Assembly (NCBI GenBank): GCA_964581115.1
Contig: CAZOMY010000008.1
Span: 1-64,000, forward strand
Source of the DNA: 2-02-FULL-55-14 sp964581115
Lineage (GTDB): Bacteria; Bacteroidota; Ignavibacteria; UBA10030
Length of the DNA stretch: 64,000 bases
Reading direction: 5' to 3'
The position numbers were made by a program, and so were the translations under genes. How positions within the stretch are numbered: position 1 is the first letter of the stretch; every line of letters starts with the position of its first letter. Under the pieces are notes generated by a model. That model had not been told where the DNA came from and ran no database searches. It saw only the letters and a program-made list of their open reading frames with translations. This document shows positions 23,569-32,145 of the stretch, piece after piece.

Positions 23569-24417
23569 ATGGATGAGCATGATCGTTCGTCGGACTCCAA
23601 AACGAAGTCACGCACGCGCAGTGTGTGGGGAGCCTCGCCGGCCGGTACGACGCATGCCCCCGGACTGAAGCCGGGAACGAAGGAATTCTTCGAGCAGGCT
23701 CGTGAGCGGCGTCGTACCGAGGAGCTGCCATTCCTGCATGAACTAGTTCCGTTTGATACATGGAAAGGAAAGCGCGTGCTGGAGCTCGGGTGTGGCGTCG
23801 GCTTCGACGCGTTCGACCTGTGCGCGGCGGGTTGCGAGTATACCGGCATCGACATCACGCCGGAGAATCCCGAACGAACCACAATACACCTGGGATTCTA
23901 CGGCTATCGGCCCAAGGTCATGGTGGCCGATGCGGAGGTTCTCCCGTTCGACGCGGGGAGCTTTGACATCGTCTTCTCGAACGGCGTCCTTCATCACACG
24001 CCGGACATGTCGGCATCGTTCCGCGAAGCCTATCGCGTGCTCAAGCCCGGCGGAGAGTTCTGGGTCATTCTCTACCATCGGCATTCGATCTTTCACTGGG
24101 TTTCGCTCTTCCTGGTCCAGCACCTGCTGATGCTCGGCTTCCTGAAGATGCCGTTCCGTGATCGGTTGGCGCGCATCGAATTCACGACGGCTGACGAACA
24201 TCCCCTCGTCAATGTGTACAGCCGGAGCGAGGTCGCCGGGTGCCTCGAACGCGCCGGATTTGCGGTGCGCGACACGTGGGTTCGAAAGCTGACGCCGGAG
24301 GACCTGCCCAATTTGCCGGTGCTTCGGTCCTTGTGGCGCAATCTGCCGCGTCGTTGGTTGGACCTTCTGGGCCGGCGGTGGGGATGGTATGTGATCGCAC
24401 GCGGCGTGAAGGTCTGA
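23569..24417 (+). CDS. Class I SAM-dependent methyltransferase
   Basis: The 282-residue protein has a charged, probably flexible N-terminus of about 45 residues, then motif I VLELGCGVGFDAFDL, motif II YTGIDITPEN, DIVFSNGVLHHTPDM and LKPGGEFWVILYHR. A hydrophobic stretch (HWVSLFLVQHLLMLGFLKM) after the fold may rest on the membrane. This arrangement resembles methyltransferases that act on lipid-linked or O-antigen sugars, but the acceptor is unknown. The flippase start (24420) lies 2 bp after its stop, so the two are co-translated. Confidence 0.86.
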   Translation: MDEHDRSSDSKTKSRTRSVWGASPAGTTHAPGLKPGTKEFFEQARERRRTEELPFLHELVPFDTWKGKRVLELGCGVGFDAFDLCAAGCEYTGIDITPENPERTTIHLGFYGYRPKVMVADAEVLPFDAGSFDIVFSNGVLHHTPDMSASFREAYRVLKPGGEFWVILYHRHSIFHWVSLFLVQHLLMLGFLKMPFRDRLARIEFTTADEHPLVNVYSRSEVAGCLERAGFAVRDTWVRKLTPEDLPNLPVLRSLWRNLPRRWLDLLGRRWGWYVIARGVKV

Positions 24418-24419
24418 AC

Positions 24420-25712
24420 ATGCGCTTTGTCCAAAGCGCCACCATCACCCTTGTCGCCCGCGGCCTCGCCCTGCCCATCGGCATCGCCTCGAGCGTCATC
24501 ACGGCCCGAACGCTGGGACCGGAAGGACGCGGCATCCTCGCAGCACTGATGGTCCTGCAGGGTTTGGCGATCCAATTCGGCACGCTCGGATATAACGGCT
24601 CCATCACCTACTTCCTGTCGCACTCGCCCGACCGAGCGAAGGCTATCGTCGGCAACAGCGTGCTGACGGCTCTGGGCGGCGGAGCGATCGTGGCGGCGCT
24701 GTTCACCCTCGGAGGGGCCGTCGCACCCCGAGCCGTCCTGGGTTCGGTCGAACCGCGATTGTTCTGGCTCCTGGTCGCGTCGCTCCCGTTCACGTTCCTC
24801 GCACAGTTCCTCCAGAACGTCCTCGTCGCCCGTCAGGAGATGGTGGCGTACAATGCGATGGACCTGATCTTTCGTACTACGCTGATGGCGACCTATGCGG
24901 TCCTTTTGCTGGGAATCGGAGGGGGGACGGAGGCGGCGGTCTGGGCCTTCGCGGGAGTGTCGGCGCTGGGAGGGATGTTCTATGTCGCCGTCATCTATCG
25001 GCGGGAACGCTTCACGCTATCGTTCGACCGGCCGCTCTTCGGACAGATGTTCGGCTTTGGCTCCCGCATCTACGCGGCCAGCATCCTGAGCTATTTGGTC
25101 CTGCGGCTCAACATGCTCATCATTAATCCCGTCCTCGGAGAGCGAGATGCTGGCCTGTTCTCTGTTGTCCTGCTCTTCATGGACCTCGTTGCCCTGGTAC
25201 CGCAGACCCTAGGATTGATCCTGTTTCCGGCGGTGGCCCGCGACAACGAAGGAAGCGCTCTCCTGACCGCCAAAGTCTTTCGATTCACGCTCTACGGAGT
25301 GGGCGTACTCTGCGTGATCATCGCCGTCGCCGCTGAACCGATGATCCGACTGATGTTCGGCCAGGAGTTCACACCAGCCGCTCCCGCATTGCAGTGGCTG
25401 ACTCCAGGCATCCTCGCAATGGCGCTGATGATCATTCTCAACAACGACCTGGCCGGGCGCGGCATGCCGTCCATTGTCATCGTCACGCCTGCCGTTGCGG
25501 TCGCTTGTTCCGCCGCGCTGCATGCCCTTCTGCTATCGCCGCTCGGCCTCGCGGGCTCTGCCGTGGCGACATCGGCTGCGTTCATCGTCGCCGTCGCCAT
25601 GCTCTACGTCGCTGCAATCCGTCGCCTGGGATTATCGCACCGCGCACTGTGGTTGCTCGATCGCGAAGACCTGGCAACACTCCGGCCGTCCAATCTTCTC
25701 CGTCAGCATTGA
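24420..25712 (+). CDS. Wzx-like polysaccharide flippase (MOP superfamily)
   Basis: An integral membrane protein of 430 residues with about twelve to fourteen helices. The N-terminal signature RGLALPIGIASSVITARTLGPEGRGILAAL is typical of the polysaccharide-exporter branch of the MOP superfamily, which moves lipid-linked repeat units across the cytoplasmic membrane. Further matching parts are LGYNGSITYFLSHSPD and LSYLVLRLNMLIINPVLGERDAGLFSV. It is the only flippase seen in the cluster; no Wzy polymerase or Wzz chain-length regulator was recognised, so polymer assembly may use genes outside the window. The ATG at 24420 follows directly on the methyltransferase stop; a longer open frame from 24240 overlaps that gene and is spurious. 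Confidence 0.9.
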   Translation: MRFVQSATITLVARGLALPIGIASSVITARTLGPEGRGILAALMVLQGLAIQFGTLGYNGSITYFLSHSPDRAKAIVGNSVLTALGGGAIVAALFTLGGAVAPRAVLGSVEPRLFWLLVASLPFTFLAQFLQNVLVARQEMVAYNAMDLIFRTTLMATYAVLLLGIGGGTEAAVWAFAGVSALGGMFYVAVIYRRERFTLSFDRPLFGQMFGFGSRIYAASILSYLVLRLNMLIINPVLGERDAGLFSVVLLFMDLVALVPQTLGLILFPAVARDNEGSALLTAKVFRFTLYGVGVLCVIIAVAAEPMIRLMFGQEFTPAAPALQWLTPGILAMALMIILNNDLAGRGMPSIVIVTPAVAVACSAALHALLLSPLGLAGSAVATSAAFIVAVAMLYVAAIRRLGLSHRALWLLDREDLATLRPSNLLRQH

Positions 25713-25718
25713 TCGAGT

Positions 25719-26459
25719 ATGACAAGGCACGCTTCCGAAGAACAGAAGGTCATCAAGACCTACGACCACTTGGCTCATGCCGTCGAGACCGTCGGCTATC
25801 GGCACAATCCCATCTACCTGGCCCGCAAGGCCGTCGTGGATTGGGACCTCATGCAGACAGCAGGCATTGTCGGCAAGAGGGTGCTCAACGTCGGCTGTTT
25901 TGAGCCGATCGACGAACTGATCTGGGCTTCGTCGACCGAGGAGTGGACAGCGGTCGACCTGACGCCCCAGGCGATCGAGACAGCGCGACGTATGGTCGAC
26001 AAGCATCTTGCTCCCGAGCATGCGCGCCGCGTGAAGCTCCAGGTCATGGATGCTCAGCGACTGGAGTTCTCCGACAACAGTTTCGACGTTGCGGTCTCGT
26101 TCTCGGTCTTCGACCACATCCCGAACCCCGGCGTGAGGCAGCGGGCCGTTCGAGAGATGGCCCGCGTCGTCAAGCCAGGCGGGCACGTCGTCATCACCGT
26201 TCCGAACCGGTACAGCTACTATCACTTCATGTACGAACGGAACGTGCGTCACGGCGTTGACCTGCATGTGGGCTACCAGTACTTCTACTCGCGATCGGAG
26301 CTTCGCAAGGAATTGCGCGCCGCCGGACTGCAGATCGTGCGGTTCACTTCAGACATGAAGCCGGTGGGAGACCTGCCGAAGATCGTCCGTGGCTTGTTGA
26401 TGCCGTTCGTGATGTTTGGCGACCGAATGGGATTCCTGGCGCAGAAACCTGCAAGATGA
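25719..26459 (+). CDS. Class I SAM-dependent methyltransferase
   Basis: The 246-residue protein has motif I RVLNVGCFEPIDEL, the loop W-T-A-VDLTPQAIETAR, then AQRLEFSDNSFDVAVSFSVFDHI and RVVKPGGHVVITVPN. Motif I carries cysteine and phenylalanine where most relatives have two glycines (GxGxG), so SAM binding may be altered, though the rest of the fold is intact. It begins 6 bp after the flippase stop and ends the tightly packed run asnB, methyltransferase, flippase, methyltransferase. A gap of about 250 bp follows. Confidence 0.85.
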   Translation: MTRHASEEQKVIKTYDHLAHAVETVGYRHNPIYLARKAVVDWDLMQTAGIVGKRVLNVGCFEPIDELIWASSTEEWTAVDLTPQAIETARRMVDKHLAPEHARRVKLQVMDAQRLEFSDNSFDVAVSFSVFDHIPNPGVRQRAVREMARVVKPGGHVVITVPNRYSYYHFMYERNVRHGVDLHVGYQYFYSRSELRKELRAAGLQIVRFTSDMKPVGDLPKIVRGLLMPFVMFGDRMGFLAQKPAR

Positions 26460-26708
26460 AATCTGCTGTGCACGAACCTGCCGGCCGACTCCGTCAGCAG
26501 TAAGGCAGGGAGACGCAAAGCACGCGGAGCTTGCAGATGACGATGTCGGTTCCCAAAGGTCGGATAGAACATCCTCTTTTGAACCGGCTTCACCTTTGCG
26601 CCCTCGGCGGTCACCGCCCGCCGCCTTCCGGGTCGATGCGCAACGATCGGTAGGCAGGTCAGCGTGATCGGCTCTTGAAGCGGTCTTTTTTCGTACCTTG
26701 ATCCTGAC

Positions 26709-27131
26709 ATGTCTTCGTCCCTCACCATTCTCCTCATCTCCGGTCGTCCGGAGGCGATCAGGATGGCCGCCCGTGAGATGGCCCCGTGGAGTGCCGTCGA
26801 CGTGCGGCCGTTTGAGGAGAAATGGATCACATCACCATCCACAGTGCGCGAGCAGCTCAAAGGCACCGCATCGCCCGTCGTCGCCTTCGGCTGCAAGGAT
26901 CTCGGCCTGCAGCGCTTTCAGTTTGCTCTGAAACTCTACCTGCTCCTCTACAGCCCGCGCGAGCGGTATCTGATCGATGAATCGGCCCGCGTCGTTCGCG
27001 TGACGTGGCCGCGCTTTTTGACAGCGGACCTGGCGCGTTTTGGCATCGAGGTGGCTGCGAGCGTGGTCGTGCTCCTGCACGCCGTCGTTCGACTGCGCGG
27101 ACTTCACCGGCAGGCGGAGGGACGCGGATGA
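26709..27131 (+). CDS. Unknown small protein, coupled to a glycosyltransferase
   Basis: I do not recognise this 140-residue protein. It starts TILLISGRPEAIRMAAREMA, a beta-strand/helix pattern like the opening of a GT-B domain, and contains FGCKDLGLQRFQFALKLYLLLY and ERYLIDESARVVRVTWPRFL. A hydrophobic helix near the end (GIEVAASVVVLLHAVVRL) suggests a membrane contact. Its stop overlaps the start of the next glycosyltransferase by 4 bp (ATGA), so it is translated as a pair with it and probably helps that enzyme. There is no signal peptide and no cysteine. The 250-bp gap before it contains an F5-like word and no gene. Confidence 0.72.
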   Translation: MSSSLTILLISGRPEAIRMAAREMAPWSAVDVRPFEEKWITSPSTVREQLKGTASPVVAFGCKDLGLQRFQFALKLYLLLYSPRERYLIDESARVVRVTWPRFLTADLARFGIEVAASVVVLLHAVVRLRGLHRQAEGRG

Positions 27132-28300
27132 AGGCGGCGTTCTTCCGGACCGACTTCTACGGCGCGGTCAATGTCGGCGGCTCGTTCTCACACGTCAAGG
27201 GGTTCCTGGACGGACTCCGTTCGCTCGGCCACGACTACTTTGTCATCTCGTCGGGTGCTCTGCCGGTGGACAAGCAGGCGCGTCTCTATCCCGTCCCATA
27301 CTCGCCGCTCTATCGCAACCTCCCGGAGATCCTGTCGCTGGCCTACAACCTGACGCTCGAACGGGCGGCGCGGCCCATCATGCGTGCCGAACATCCCGAC
27401 TTCATTTACCACCGGCATAGCGAGTTCAACTATGCGACGTCGGTGCTGAAGAGGGAATTCGGCGTCCCGCTCGTGCTCGAATGCAACGGGTCGGAGGTCT
27501 GGATCAAGAAGAATTGGGGCAGGGTCTACCTCGAGCCGCTGCTGCGATGGGCGGAGGAATTGCAGTTCGCCGAGGCCGATGTCATTACCGTGGTCTCCGA
27601 CGTGATGAAGCAACAGCTTGTCGACCTGCGCGTCCCGGCGTCAAAGATCGTGGTCAATCCGAACGGCGTCGATACGGACCTGCTCCGGCCGGGGCTCGAT
27701 GGCGGACCTGTGCGCAAGCGGTTCGCGCTGGAGGAAAAATTCGTTGCCGGCTTCGTCGGGACCTTCGGCGCCTGGCACGGGGTGGATGTGCTGGCGCGAT
27801 CGATCAAGCGCGCGGCAGAGCTGGTGTCCAACGTCCATTTCCTTGTGATCGGTGACGGCGCGCTGAGGGGCGAAGTGGAACGCATCATCAAAGATGACGG
27901 CGTCGGCGCACACGTGACGCTGACCGGCTCCGTGCCGCACGACGACATCCCGACATACCTGGCCGCATGCGATGTGCTCCTGTCGCCGCATGTGCAGAAT
28001 GCCGACGGTACGGTCTTCTTCGGCTCGCCGACGAAGCTGTTCGAATATATGGGCATGGGACTGCCGATCATCGCCAGCGGCGTCGGACAGATCGGCGATA
28101 TCATGCAGGACGGCGTGAACGCGCTGATGATGCGGCACCGGGACCACCTGCATCTCGCCGAGTTGCTGCAGCGTCTGTCGCGCGATCCTGATCTGTCGGC
28201 GCGGCTGGGACGCAAGGCCCGCGAGGACGCCGAGTCGAAGTACGCCTGGCGCATCAACGCGTCCCGGGTGATCGATGCTGTGAGATCCCGTTTGAAATGA
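27128..28300 (+). CDS. GT4-type glycosyltransferase
   Basis: A cytosolic GT-B glycosyltransferase of 390 residues. The start AAFFRTDFYGAVNVGGSFSH has the glycine-rich acceptor loop, FIYHRHSEFNYATSVLKREF and LVLECNGSEVWIKKNWG are typical of the GT4 N-domain, VVNPNGVDTDLLRP marks the domain junction, and SPTKLFEYMGMGLPIIASGVGQIGDIM is the donor-binding E-x7-E region. The ATG at 27128 overlaps the preceding stop; the longer frame from 27005 is an alternative-frame artefact. An F10 word repeat begins at the stop codon. Confidence 0.9.
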   Translation: MKAAFFRTDFYGAVNVGGSFSHVKGFLDGLRSLGHDYFVISSGALPVDKQARLYPVPYSPLYRNLPEILSLAYNLTLERAARPIMRAEHPDFIYHRHSEFNYATSVLKREFGVPLVLECNGSEVWIKKNWGRVYLEPLLRWAEELQFAEADVITVVSDVMKQQLVDLRVPASKIVVNPNGVDTDLLRPGLDGGPVRKRFALEEKFVAGFVGTFGAWHGVDVLARSIKRAAELVSNVHFLVIGDGALRGEVERIIKDDGVGAHVTLTGSVPHDDIPTYLAACDVLLSPHVQNADGTVFFGSPTKLFEYMGMGLPIIASGVGQIGDIMQDGVNALMMRHRDHLHLAELLQRLSRDPDLSARLGRKAREDAESKYAWRINASRVIDAVRSRLK

Positions 28301-28440
28301 ACCACAAAGAGCACAAAGGACACAAAGAACACGAAGGACGAAGAGGTAGTTTCGTTCGACTGATGCGGTGCCCCGAGCTGTTCCTCATTCTATCATCTGC
28401 TCTGTGCTCTTTGTGATCTCTGTGATCTTTGTGGCAACGT
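28301..28440. repeat. Word repeat family F10 (CACAAAGAGCACAAAGGACA)
   Basis: The left arm CCACAAAGAGCACAAAGGAC then ACAAAGAACACGAAGGACG (28302-28340) faces the right arm CTGTGCTCTTTGTGATCTC then TGTGATCTTTGTGGCAACG (28403-28439). The arms are inverted and built from a variable 9-10 bp unit. The right arm contains a GTG (28429) that opens a longer frame of the next gene. Confidence 0.75.
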
Positions 28441-28449
28441 ATCCTTTCC

Positions 28450-30450
28450 ATGCTCGCTCGTCCAACTGCTAAGAAATCGCTGATCGACTGGCGGAACTGG
28501 CTCCACTACCGCCAGCTGCGCACGCGCTGGTGGCGCCATGTCGCCGGTCCGCGTGCGGCAGCGATGACGGATGCGGACTTCAAGCGCCTCATGGCACTCC
28601 CGGAGAGCGACGAGGAGGCGGTGCGGATCCTCCATGAACGTCTCCGTCTCCGTTTCTTCTTCCATCCGCGCAACCGCAAGGATTTTTTCCTCAACACTCT
28701 CACCTCACTGCAGTCGTTCGACGACGTCCTCCGCGAAGCAGAAGAGACGGTCGAGAACAAGTTCGACACCATTGGGTCAGGGGTCGTCGATCTGGGTTGG
28801 CCGATCGACTGGCAGAAGGACTTCAAGAGCGGATACTCCTGGCCGCTGGCTCCTTCCCACCGATTGGACGTCCTGCAACTGGACCGTCCGACCGACGTCA
28901 AGGTGCCGTGGGAGCTCAGCCGGTTCCACCAGGTCTGGTGGCTGGGAAAGGCGTATTGGCTCACCGGTCAAGATCAGTACGCACAGAAGTTCCGGTCGCT
29001 GATCGAATCGTGGATCGACGCCAATCCGCTCGACCGCGGCGTGAACTGGGTCCTGGCGATGGAGGCGGCCATCCGGGCGTGCAACTGGGTGGCGGGCTAT
29101 GCGTTCTTCTGCGAAGTGCATGCGATCCCGGCCTCGTTCTGGATACGGTTCTTCCGCGCTCTGTATCAGCACGGCCTCTTCATCGAACACAACCTCGAGT
29201 ACGCCTTCGTCCGGGGCAATCACTTTCTCTCGAACCTGACCGGACTTACGACCCTCGGCCTCGTCTTCAAGGAGCACAAAGACGGCCGGCGCTGGTACGA
29301 GTGGGCGACGAAGCAGCTTGAAGTTGAAATGGGCCGTCAGGTCTATCCGGACGGTGTCGACTGGGAGAAGTCGACTTCATACCAACGGCTGGTGCTGGAA
29401 CTGTTCGCCATGCCGACGCTCCTGGCGGAACGGAATGGCCACGTGTTCTCCCCGGCCTATCTCGAACGGCTGCACGCGATGTTCCGGTTCGTCGCCGCCT
29501 ACCAGCGGCCAGACGGAACGATCCCGCTCGTCGGCGATGCGGACGACGGACGGTTGTACCGCTTCCGGCGCGACGAAGACATCAACGACCTGCGCCACAT
29601 TCTGGCGGTTGGCGCGATACGATTCGACGATCGGGTCCTGCGAGATGTGGCGGGAGGATTATCGCAGGATGCGCTGTGGTACTGGGGCGGGGAGGGATTT
29701 GAACGTTATCGATTGATCCGAGGAGGATCGCCGGGACCGGTTTCGCAGGCGTTCCACGAAGGCGGATTCTATGTTCTTCGAAGTGCGAATGCGCATGTCT
29801 TCTTCGACGCCGGGGATATTGGCCTAGGAGGGCAGGGCGGGCACGGCCACAACGATACGTTGAGCTTCGAACTGTGGATCGACGGATCGTCGCTGATCGT
29901 GGATCCCGGCACGTATGCTTACACCTCTGACGTGAAACTTCGCCAGGCCCTTCGTGGTACAGCTTCTCACAATTCGGTGATGGTCGACGGAGTCGAGTTG
30001 GCGGAGTTCGCGGGGTTGTGGAATGTGGCCAGCGATCTGACGAGCGTGGAGGTGGAGGAGTGGAGCGTGAGTGACCGGGCGACGGTCGTAGTAGCGACGC
30101 ATCGGGCGTATGAGCGGCTCCACGTGCCGGTGCGGCATCGACGGAGGCTGATCCTGGACCATGGGAACGACCGGCTGTTCATCGAGGACGTGCTCGGTGG
30201 GGAAGGGCAGCACACCGCGATCGTCTCTTTTCATGTGGCGCCTTCGGTGAAGGCTCGAGTCATGGAAGATCGGCTCGTTGAACTGGCGGTCGGTGGAAGG
30301 TCGTACTGGCTTGAACTCTCCGCCGGGCGGGCGCGCGTTGAATCGTCCGTCTACTCGCGTTCGTTCGGAAAGAAGGAGCCGAGCTCCGTCGTGCGCGTCG
30401 AGTTTTCGGGAGCAGCACCGATGACGTTGCGGACGGTGATCGGGCGTTGA
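28450..30450 (+). CDS. Heparinase II/III-family polysaccharide lyase
   Basis: The 666-residue protein has an alpha-helical toroid of the alginate-lyase type (about 60-400; WQKDFKSGYSWPLAPSHRLDVL, RFHQVWWLGKAYWLTG, NHFLSNLTGL with the catalytic-site asparagine and histidine) followed by a beta-sandwich Heparinase_II/III domain (about 430-660) holding GGQGGHGHNDTLSFELW and LRGTASHNSVMVDG. Such enzymes cleave uronic-acid-containing polymers by beta-elimination; in EPS clusters they trim or release the product. No signal peptide is evident at either possible start (ATG 28450, or GTG 28429 in the repeat), which is odd for a lyase expected to act outside, so export by another route or a cytosolic role is open. 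Confidence 0.9.
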   Translation: MLARPTAKKSLIDWRNWLHYRQLRTRWWRHVAGPRAAAMTDADFKRLMALPESDEEAVRILHERLRLRFFFHPRNRKDFFLNTLTSLQSFDDVLREAEETVENKFDTIGSGVVDLGWPIDWQKDFKSGYSWPLAPSHRLDVLQLDRPTDVKVPWELSRFHQVWWLGKAYWLTGQDQYAQKFRSLIESWIDANPLDRGVNWVLAMEAAIRACNWVAGYAFFCEVHAIPASFWIRFFRALYQHGLFIEHNLEYAFVRGNHFLSNLTGLTTLGLVFKEHKDGRRWYEWATKQLEVEMGRQVYPDGVDWEKSTSYQRLVLELFAMPTLLAERNGHVFSPAYLERLHAMFRFVAAYQRPDGTIPLVGDADDGRLYRFRRDEDINDLRHILAVGAIRFDDRVLRDVAGGLSQDALWYWGGEGFERYRLIRGGSPGPVSQAFHEGGFYVLRSANAHVFFDAGDIGLGGQGGHGHNDTLSFELWIDGSSLIVDPGTYAYTSDVKLRQALRGTASHNSVMVDGVELAEFAGLWNVASDLTSVEVEEWSVSDRATVVVATHRAYERLHVPVRHRRRLILDHGNDRLFIEDVLGGEGQHTAIVSFHVAPSVKARVMEDRLVELAVGGRSYWLELSAGRARVESSVYSRSFGKKEPSSVVRVEFSGAAPMTLRTVIGR

Positions 30451-30510
30451 AAGAGATATTGAAGATAGATGAGGGAAGGTCGAGGGTGGACGATCATGGA
30501 CTTGCCTATC

Positions 30511-30702
30511 ATGGTCATTCCGAACGTCGCCCTTCGCTCATGATCTCCGATCGCATGCGACGACCTGCCTGCCGGTTCAATGCGCCATCAGCGGCAGGCA
30601 GGTTCGGAATCTCGCTTTGAGGTGAAGTCTTAGGTCCAAGAAAACGAGATTCCGAATCCGCGTGTAAGAGAGGTCAGAGGCAAAGCGCGGTTCGGAATGA
30701 CG
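30511..30702. repeat. Dispersed TCATTCCGAAC element (family F3), with nested F8 hairpin
   Basis: Starts TCATTCCGAACGTCGCCCTT and ends GGTTCGGAATGACGA, with ATGATCTC, GATTCCGAATCCGCG and GGTCAGAGG in the same order as in 3756-3903. It is about 40 bp longer because CCTGCCTGCCGG (30565-30576) and CGGCAGGCAGG (30592-30602) form a hairpin inserted in the left half. The gap 30451-30762 holds this element and no gene. Confidence 0.78.
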
Positions 30703-30762
30703 AATGAAGGCGTTCATCGTTTCAGGCCCCATTCTTCCGAACAACAGCAGTACCGGACAACG

Positions 30763-32097
30763 ATGCCCCGACTTCCTTCACATCCGATCCGCATCTTCCT
30801 CGTCGCCCTCGCATTCCGTCTGGCCTTCGTCGCGGGGTTCGCCGGCCCGAACTACTACGAAGGCATCACGGCCTCCTACGTCGAGGCGCTGTCGAACATT
30901 CTTGACGGCCGGGGTATGACGGTGTATGTCGATGTGGCTCCGCTCTCGGCGCCCGAGCGGGACTTTCGCTACGAGCCGTTCATCGACCGTCCCATCGGAT
31001 ATGTGCTCTTGACGCTACCAGCCTATGCCGTCTGGCGTTCGCCCGTCTCGATCCAGTTCCTGCATGCGATCCTGGGGGCACTATCGTGCCTGCTGATGCT
31101 TGCCGTCGGGAGAAGGGTCGTGTCAGAAAAGGCCGCCGTTTGGGGGGCGTGGCTGCTGGCGCTCTGGCCGCTGAGCGCGCGTTTTGAGATCGCGGTCCTT
31201 CCTGATAGCGTCATGCCGTTCTTCCTTTTGCTCTCCACCTGGCTGCTCCTGCTGGCCCGCGAGCGTGGCTGGGCGTGGGAGTGGTCGGCACTGACAGGGC
31301 TGGCCATTGCGGCATCGATGACGATGCGTCCCGACGTGATGTTTCTGCCGGTGTTTTTGCTCGTGGCGATCTGGCTGGCCGACCGCAGATGGCCGTCGAT
31401 CAGCAGTCTCGCTGCCGTCACGGCTGCCATCGTGCTGGTGATCGGACTTCACACCTGGCGCAACTACGGAGCCACAGGAGGACGGATCCTGCCGCTCGGT
31501 CTGGGGAACGGGATCAGCATGTGGGAAGGGATCAGTCAGTTTGGCGACACGCTCGGGACGCTCTACGGCGACACGCGGCTGGCGGAACAGGAGGGGTATC
31601 CGACCTGGGCATACCCCGATGGCATCGACCGTGACCGGGCGCGGATGCGCGAGGCGGTCGGCATCATTCTGGACCATCCAGGATTCTACGCTGTCCATGT
31701 GCTGAAGCGGATCCCGGTCCTGTTGACCCCCGACTGGATCATGTCGAACCGATATGCGCCCTCGCTGATGGCCCATCTGAAGGAGCGGGACGGTCACACC
31801 ATCATGTCATACGTCGCGGCACATCCGGTGGCGGCGGCGGCGCGTGCCATGGTGATCGTGTTCCAATGGGCCACGTTGGTGCTGGCGGTGTTGGCGATGC
31901 GAGGGGTCGGTACTCGGCAGCTGTTGTGGATTCCGTTTGCCGTCATCGCTTACTACATTGTTGTGCATCTTCCGACCAACACCGAGGCGCGGTATCTGTA
32001 TCCCGCAATACCGTTCGTGCTGATGCTGGCGGCGGAAGCGTTGGAGATCCTCCGTTCAACAATAAAGTATCGCGCGGCGAACGCCGCGTCACTCTGA
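30763..32097 (+). CDS. GT39/ArnT-like membrane glycosyltransferase
   Basis: The 444-residue protein has about ten membrane helices. The N-terminal loop after helix 1 carries acidic residues (YYEGITASYVEALSNILDGRG), followed by PLSAPERDFRYEPFIDRPIGYVLLTLPAY and RFEIAVLPDSVMPFFLLLSTW, which fits the GT39/PMT_2 clan where helix-1 loop acids are catalytic. Like the enzyme at 13275 it should use polyprenyl-phosphate sugars at the outer face. The downstream GT2 at 32146 could make its donor. The ATG at 30763 is taken because the extra N-terminal residues of the longer frame come from the F3 repeat. The last codons (RAANAASL) and the stop lie within the F9 repeat. Confidence 0.8.
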   Translation: MPRLPSHPIRIFLVALAFRLAFVAGFAGPNYYEGITASYVEALSNILDGRGMTVYVDVAPLSAPERDFRYEPFIDRPIGYVLLTLPAYAVWRSPVSIQFLHAILGALSCLLMLAVGRRVVSEKAAVWGAWLLALWPLSARFEIAVLPDSVMPFFLLLSTWLLLLARERGWAWEWSALTGLAIAASMTMRPDVMFLPVFLLVAIWLADRRWPSISSLAAVTAAIVLVIGLHTWRNYGATGGRILPLGLGNGISMWEGISQFGDTLGTLYGDTRLAEQEGYPTWAYPDGIDRDRARMREAVGIILDHPGFYAVHVLKRIPVLLTPDWIMSNRYAPSLMAHLKERDGHTIMSYVAAHPVAAAARAMVIVFQWATLVLAVLAMRGVGTRQLLWIPFAVIAYYIVVHLPTNTEARYLYPAIPFVLMLAAEALEILRSTIKYRAANAASL

Positions 32098-32140
32098 CAT
32101 TCTCCTTGTCGCAGCGGTCGCTGCGAGAAACGATATCAGC
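32070..32140. repeat. Repeat family F9 (GCGGCGAACGCCGCGTCAC ... GCTGCGAGAAACGAT)
   Basis: Two short hairpins, GCGGCGAACGCCGC (32074-32087) and GCAGCGGTCGCTGC (32111-32124), are followed by GAGAAACGAT. The first hairpin encodes the C-terminal RAANAA of the membrane glycosyltransferase. Matching words occur in frame inside rsmA (9337-9385). Confidence 0.6.
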
Positions 32141-32145
32141 CACCC

